From: Anticarsia gemmatalis
Taxonomy: Eukaryota > Arthropoda > Insecta > Lepidoptera > Erebidae
Length of the DNA: 64,000 nucleotides
Direction of reading: 5' to 3'
Assembly: GCF_050436995.1 (NCBI RefSeq)
Contig: NC_134769.1
Location: 4,774,001-4,838,000, forward strand
Shown here piece after piece: positions 61,217 to 64,000 of this stretch. The notes below the pieces were generated by a model. That model was given only the letters and a program-made list of their open reading frames with translations, was not told the origin of the DNA and did not search any database. The position numbers and the translations under genes were made by a program. The first letter of the stretch is position 1, and every line of letters starts with the position of its first letter.

Positions 61217-61515
61217 TGATTGAAAGTAGGTAATTTTGTCTTTTATTTTACTCAATACAATACACAGGACACATTAAAATTGTATCACACACGAATTTAT
61301 TACACATCCATCATCACACATTATTTTTCCTGAAGGAATAAGACAGTCAATTTCCTTAATATTCTAGTATGAATAGAAAACCCATTTGTTGTAAATCGGT
61401 AGGTTCGTCTAGGTATAAGTGTCGCCAAACGATTTGATCAGTTTTGGTACATCATAACTAATATTTGAAACGTTTGGAAAGAGCAGGGCGCGACGGCGAA
61501 GGTTATTGCACTTCG
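61217..61515. other. Spacer between the Hsp20 gene and the MULE
   Basis: AT-rich; no gene seen. The last part (61470-61515, GAGCAGGGCGCGACGGCGAA) is GC-richer. Confidence 0.5.
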
Positions 61516-61521
61516 ATCGCT

Positions 61522-61688
61522 CCCCTTCATAGCAAAATGTACAACAAGCAAAATGAGCACGGCACTTAAAATGTACAAATCGCATAATGTGCAAATAGCA
61601 AAAAGAGCAAATCGCATAATGTACAATACGCATAATGTGCAATACTTAAAATGAACACTATACGCAAAACGAGCAAAAAGCAAAATGT
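61522..61688 (+). repeat. Left inverted terminus of the MULE
   Basis: It starts CCCCTTCATAGCAAAATGTA and ends GAGCAAAAAGCAAAATGT. It consists largely of degenerate short repeats (AAATCGCATAATGTGCAAA, AATACGCATAATGTGCAAT). Confidence 0.85.
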
Positions 61689-61824
61689 ACATAGTCGCCT
61701 TCGTTCACACTAACCACTTACTGCCGTTTCTTAGTTTGGGGTTTGTTGGATTCATATAGCATTGTAATAAAACAACTTCACATTCAATATAAGTTTATTT
61801 ATATGTTAATAAAGGGAACTTAAA

Positions 61825-61915
61825 GAGGCGTGGTATGAAATCCTTGAATCATCACCAAATAACAAAGCAATGAAGACTTGCGCAACAACTAATTCTGTTG
61901 AAATTATATTATTTA
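61825..61915 (+). pseudogene. MULE transposase scrap, inverted relative to the main remnant
   Basis: GAGGCGTGGTATGAAATCCT and the next 28 bases repeat 62348-62300 on the other strand with about three mismatches, encoding EAWYEILESSPNNKAMK. It marks a rearrangement or a second, nested copy. Confidence 0.6.
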
Positions 61916-61937
61916 TTTAAACTTAAAAGAAAACAAA

Positions 61938-62540
61938 CTAAAATGCAAGTCTTGTATATATCATCTGTAGAAGAAATTGTTTAACGGAAATACTTTTAAT
62001 ATGCAAACTGTTTAGTATTTTTTTATACTTTTTATCAAAGACGATGTCTGCTTTTCTCCTATTTTTCATTGCCGGCTCAAATATGCTTTTTTTAATTTTA
62101 TTCTCACTGAACATATGTAGCTTCTTTTTTAATTTATAAATGAAAAACATTAAACTTATCTTTTTCGGAATTTTGGCATTCAAACGCCTGTGCCAACCTT
62201 CAACAGGATTAGTTGTTCGGTGTCGTTGATTGGCACAGCTTAGAATCTTTGGGTTAAACTTGGGATACCACGTCCGTTCGAAGTAGAGTCTAAAGGCTCT
62301 CATTGCGTTGGTATTTGGCGATGATTCAAGGATTTCATACCACGCCTCAGGATCGCAATCATATTTGCCGGCAATAATGGTAAAATTGAGGACTTGCGCA
62401 CCACCATCCTTTCCTCTTTGGTCAAATTCGCCTTTAGCTTTTTTGCTTTCTTGTGTATAGCTGCATTATAATGATGGTAACAACCAAAAAGATTACCGTC
62501 CGGAAATACTGTTTGGAAGGCATTGATTTGATATATATAT
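61938..62540 (-). pseudogene. Degenerate MULE transposase, C-terminal part
   Basis: Two overlapping minus-strand frames hold the remnant. The upstream one (to 62300) has INAFQTVFPDGNLFGCYHHY, like the FP...GC.FH region of MULE transposases, then AIHKKAKKLK. The downstream one (61938-62303 and a little upstream) has AWYEILESS, FERTWYPKFNP and TTNPVEGWHRRLNAKI, the typical conserved TNN.EGWH motif near the MULE C-terminus. The reading frame shifts by one near 62355-62365. The N-terminal half with the first catalytic aspartates is missing, so the element cannot supply its own transposase. Confidence 0.8.
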
Positions 62541-62565
62541 GTTACTGTAAAAGCCCGAACTGTGG

Positions 62566-62632
62566 TAAATCCTAAGATTTTCCGGTAATACCTAAGATTT
62601 ACCAACTCTCAATGGTAAAAGTCCGAACAAGC
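62566..62632. repeat. Imperfect palindrome and repeated motif inside the MULE
   Basis: GGTAAATCCTAAG...TAAGATTTACC forms an imperfect inverted repeat. GTAAAAGCCCGAAC, GTAAAAGTCCGAAC and (62908) GTAAAAGTTCGAAA are three related copies of a short motif around it. Confidence 0.45.
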
Positions 62633-62774
62633 CAGAGTTTAAAAACTATGTTACGATATATAAAAAAATCCTCGTTCATAACTATGTTTATAACTATTTC
62701 ACGGTATAATTATATACTGTGACATTGTTATAAAGAAGGAGTTTTGGGCATAGCGACATGGGTAGGTTAGGTTA

Positions 62775-62874
62775 GAAGGCTAAGGTGGGAGCGAGCGAAG
62801 CGAAGCTCCCACCTTAGCCTTCGTGGTTATTTTTTTTTAACCACCCAGAAGGAGGAGCCCCGAAGCGGGGCTCC
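62775..62874. repeat. Three consecutive strong hairpins inside the MULE
   Basis: Perfect stems: 62775-62792 with 62805-62822 (GAAGGCTAAGGTGGGAGC, 18 bases, 12-base loop), 62823-62829 with 62838-62844 (GTGGTTA/TAACCAC around a T run), and 62854-62861 with 62867-62874 (GGAGCCCC/GGGGCTCC, 5-base loop). They are GC-rich in an AT-rich element. There is no coding frame. Confidence 0.7.
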
Positions 62875-62917
62875 GGCGACATCTCGATATCATCAAGTGA
62901 ATATAGGTAAAAGTTCG

Positions 62918-62918
<1 letters not shown>

Positions 62919-62952
<34 letters not shown>
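62919..62952. repeat. TA dinucleotide microsatellite
   Basis: A run of about 15 TA/AT repeats followed by ATGTATGTATATA. Confidence 0.9.
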
Positions 62953-62961
<9 letters not shown>

Positions 62962-63055
62962 ATAGAACAAACCCCGCTGATTTTAGGATACTAACGATCA
63001 AAGAAAAAAATCTCCACGAGTCGGTCTTGTAAACATGCCCTAACAGTATTGATGA

Positions 63056-63222
63056 ACATTTTGCTTTTTGCTCGTTTTGCGTATAGTGTTCATTTTAAGT
63101 ATTGCACATTATGCGTATTGTACATTATGCGATTTGCTCTTTTTGCTATTTGCACATTATGCGATTTGTACATTTTAAGTGCCGTGCTCATTTTGCTTGT
63201 TGTACATTTTGCTATGAAGGGG
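63056..63222 (-). repeat. Right inverted terminus of the MULE
   Basis: Exact reverse complement of 61522-61688; it ends ATGAAGGGG at 63222, next to the ATCGCT direct repeat. Confidence 0.85.
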
Positions 63223-63228
63223 ATCGCT

Positions 63229-63774
63229 CGTTTGGTAACAGTAGGTAGGTGGTAGGGTAGGTGGTACAAGCAACATACCCCTTTCCAGTCTGCGCCGAGT
63301 CTACGTTTAGTTTGCCTTCAAAAACATTGACACAATTGTTCCATGATAGGAATAATTAATTATAGTCCAACAACTTAATAGAGAGCCTTGGTAATAAAAT
63401 TCTGAATTAACCACATCAGTGAACTGTATAGGCTTGCGGCTTGTTTGATACATCTTCTTCACTTTGAAAATACACAGAACTATCAATTGTGATCTAGATA
63501 AATCGCGTATGCCAGACTCTACTCTCTCACCAAGTTGTAGGACTATTATGACCTGGTGTTATAGACTTAATTATGGACCAACTTGCGCGTCTCGGTCAAG
63601 CGGAATGATAAAATATATTTTGTGTTATTATTCTATTATAACAATAACAATGGCTATTGTGAAAATAAAAAAATTATATTATTATTTTTGGTCTTGTTTT
63701 CATGTATTTTTTATGATTTCTAACAACTAATATGTTTATTTATCTGTACAAGATACAAAAGCTTCTATTTACAT
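63229..63774. other. AT-rich stretch right of the MULE
   Basis: GTAGGTAGGTGGTAGGGTAG at 63240-63260 is a short purine-rich direct repeat. Otherwise I see nothing; the open frame at 63464-63730 has no coding features. Confidence 0.5.
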
Positions 63775-64000
63775 TTTACATACATACATAAACATCATCA
63801 ATCCTGTTATACGAGCTGAAGGTGACGGCAGAGATGATATTCATCCACGTTTTGCAATTAACATTGTTAGTCCCAATTAGTCCCAAATAAAAGGGGCAAG
63901 CCTATTGCCATATACCGGGCACGTTACCAAACTCCAGGCTACTATAGAGAAACCACATTACCCCATCTGGGAATCGATCCAGAGACCTCATTATAAGCAG
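63775..64000. repeat. Lepidopteran interspersed repeat at the right edge
   Basis: GGTGACGGCAGAGATGATAT, TATACCGGGCACGTTACCAA, ACTCCAGGCTACTATAGAGA and GGGAATCGATCCAGAGACCT are blocks I recognise as a common moth repeat. It continues past the window end. Confidence 0.55.

Larger units (their letters stand above)
61516..63228. mobile_element. Mutator-like (MULE) DNA transposon, 1.7 kb, with perfect 167-bp inverted termini
   Basis: The left terminus 61522-61688 and right terminus 63056-63222 are exact reverse complements over 167 bases as read by eye. Each contains repeated units of the type GCATAATGTGCAAAT and GCAAAATGTACAA. ATCGCT occurs immediately outside both ends (61516-61521 and 63223-63228), consistent with a target-site duplication, though MULEs usually make 8-11 bases. 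The interior carries part of a MULE transposase on the minus strand, an inverted transposase scrap, a run of hairpins and a TA repeat. It resembles foldback/Phantom-type MULEs with long, internally repeated termini. It is inserted about 0.4 kb past the Hsp20 gene. Confidence 0.8.

Noticed and set aside
61438..61692. Open frames of 77 and 84 codons across the left MULE terminus, and a matching 68-codon frame at 63049-63255
   Set aside because: They are produced by the short repeats in the terminal inverted repeats (repeating residues such as MRFALFAICTLCDLYIL), appear at both ends because the ends are identical, and have no family features.
1..64000. CRISPR arrays, operons, prophage or endogenous viral genes
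   Set aside because: No regularly spaced repeats, prokaryotic gene layout or viral protein motifs were seen; the DNA is an insect nuclear locus.

Overview
The window is nuclear DNA from an insect, almost certainly a moth or butterfly, and noctuoid-like as a weak guess. The signs are an AT-rich background, short GC-rich exons split by canonical GT-AG introns, an intronless small heat-shock gene of lepidopteran type, and many copies of repeats I recognise as typical of Lepidoptera: tRNA-derived SINEs with A and B boxes, RTE-like LINE tails carrying CTGT microsatellites, hAT and other MITEs, and a Mutator-like element. There is no bacterial or viral gene set.

Layout. (1) 1-5.2 kb: the 3' end of an unidentified plus-strand gene. 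One GC3-rich exon at 184 ends at a stop or is spliced to a small last exon at 2906, and a likely 3' UTR runs to an AATAAA at 5191. (2) 5.3-8.95 kb: a small minus-strand gene that I assembled from three exons (8837-8862, 6529-6603, 5797-5965). It encodes 89 residues of unknown function, has a TATA box at 8941-8946, and converges tail to tail with gene 1. (3) 9.8-58.6 kb: one large minus-strand gene for plastin/fimbrin, an actin-bundling protein. All 14 coding exons can be read and join in frame to 638 residues: one good EF-hand, one degenerate EF-hand and four calponin-homology domains. Intron 1 is about 36 kb and holds no other gene that I can see, only diverged transposons. (4) 58.6-60.4 kb: the intergenic region between plastin and the heat-shock gene, which point away from each other. 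It contains a strong heat-shock-element array at 59.5 kb that faces plastin, and a CTCF-like site. (5) 60.4-61.2 kb: an intronless alpha-crystallin/Hsp20 gene (176 residues) with its own heat-shock element, TATA box and polyadenylation signal. (6) 61.5-63.2 kb: a Mutator-like (MULE) element with perfect 167-bp inverted termini, 6-bp flanking direct repeats, a broken transposase and GC-rich hairpins. (7) 63.2 kb to the end: AT-rich DNA and a lepidopteran interspersed repeat.

The genes do not form an operon or a pathway. Plastin bundles actin filaments. The small heat-shock protein is a stress-induced chaperone. The second heat-shock-element array, placed so as to fire toward plastin, is the main hint of shared regulation. 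The items most worth a second look are that array, the three-exon 89-residue gene, the MULE with identical long termini, the degenerate second EF-hand of plastin, and several well-bounded non-autonomous transposons.
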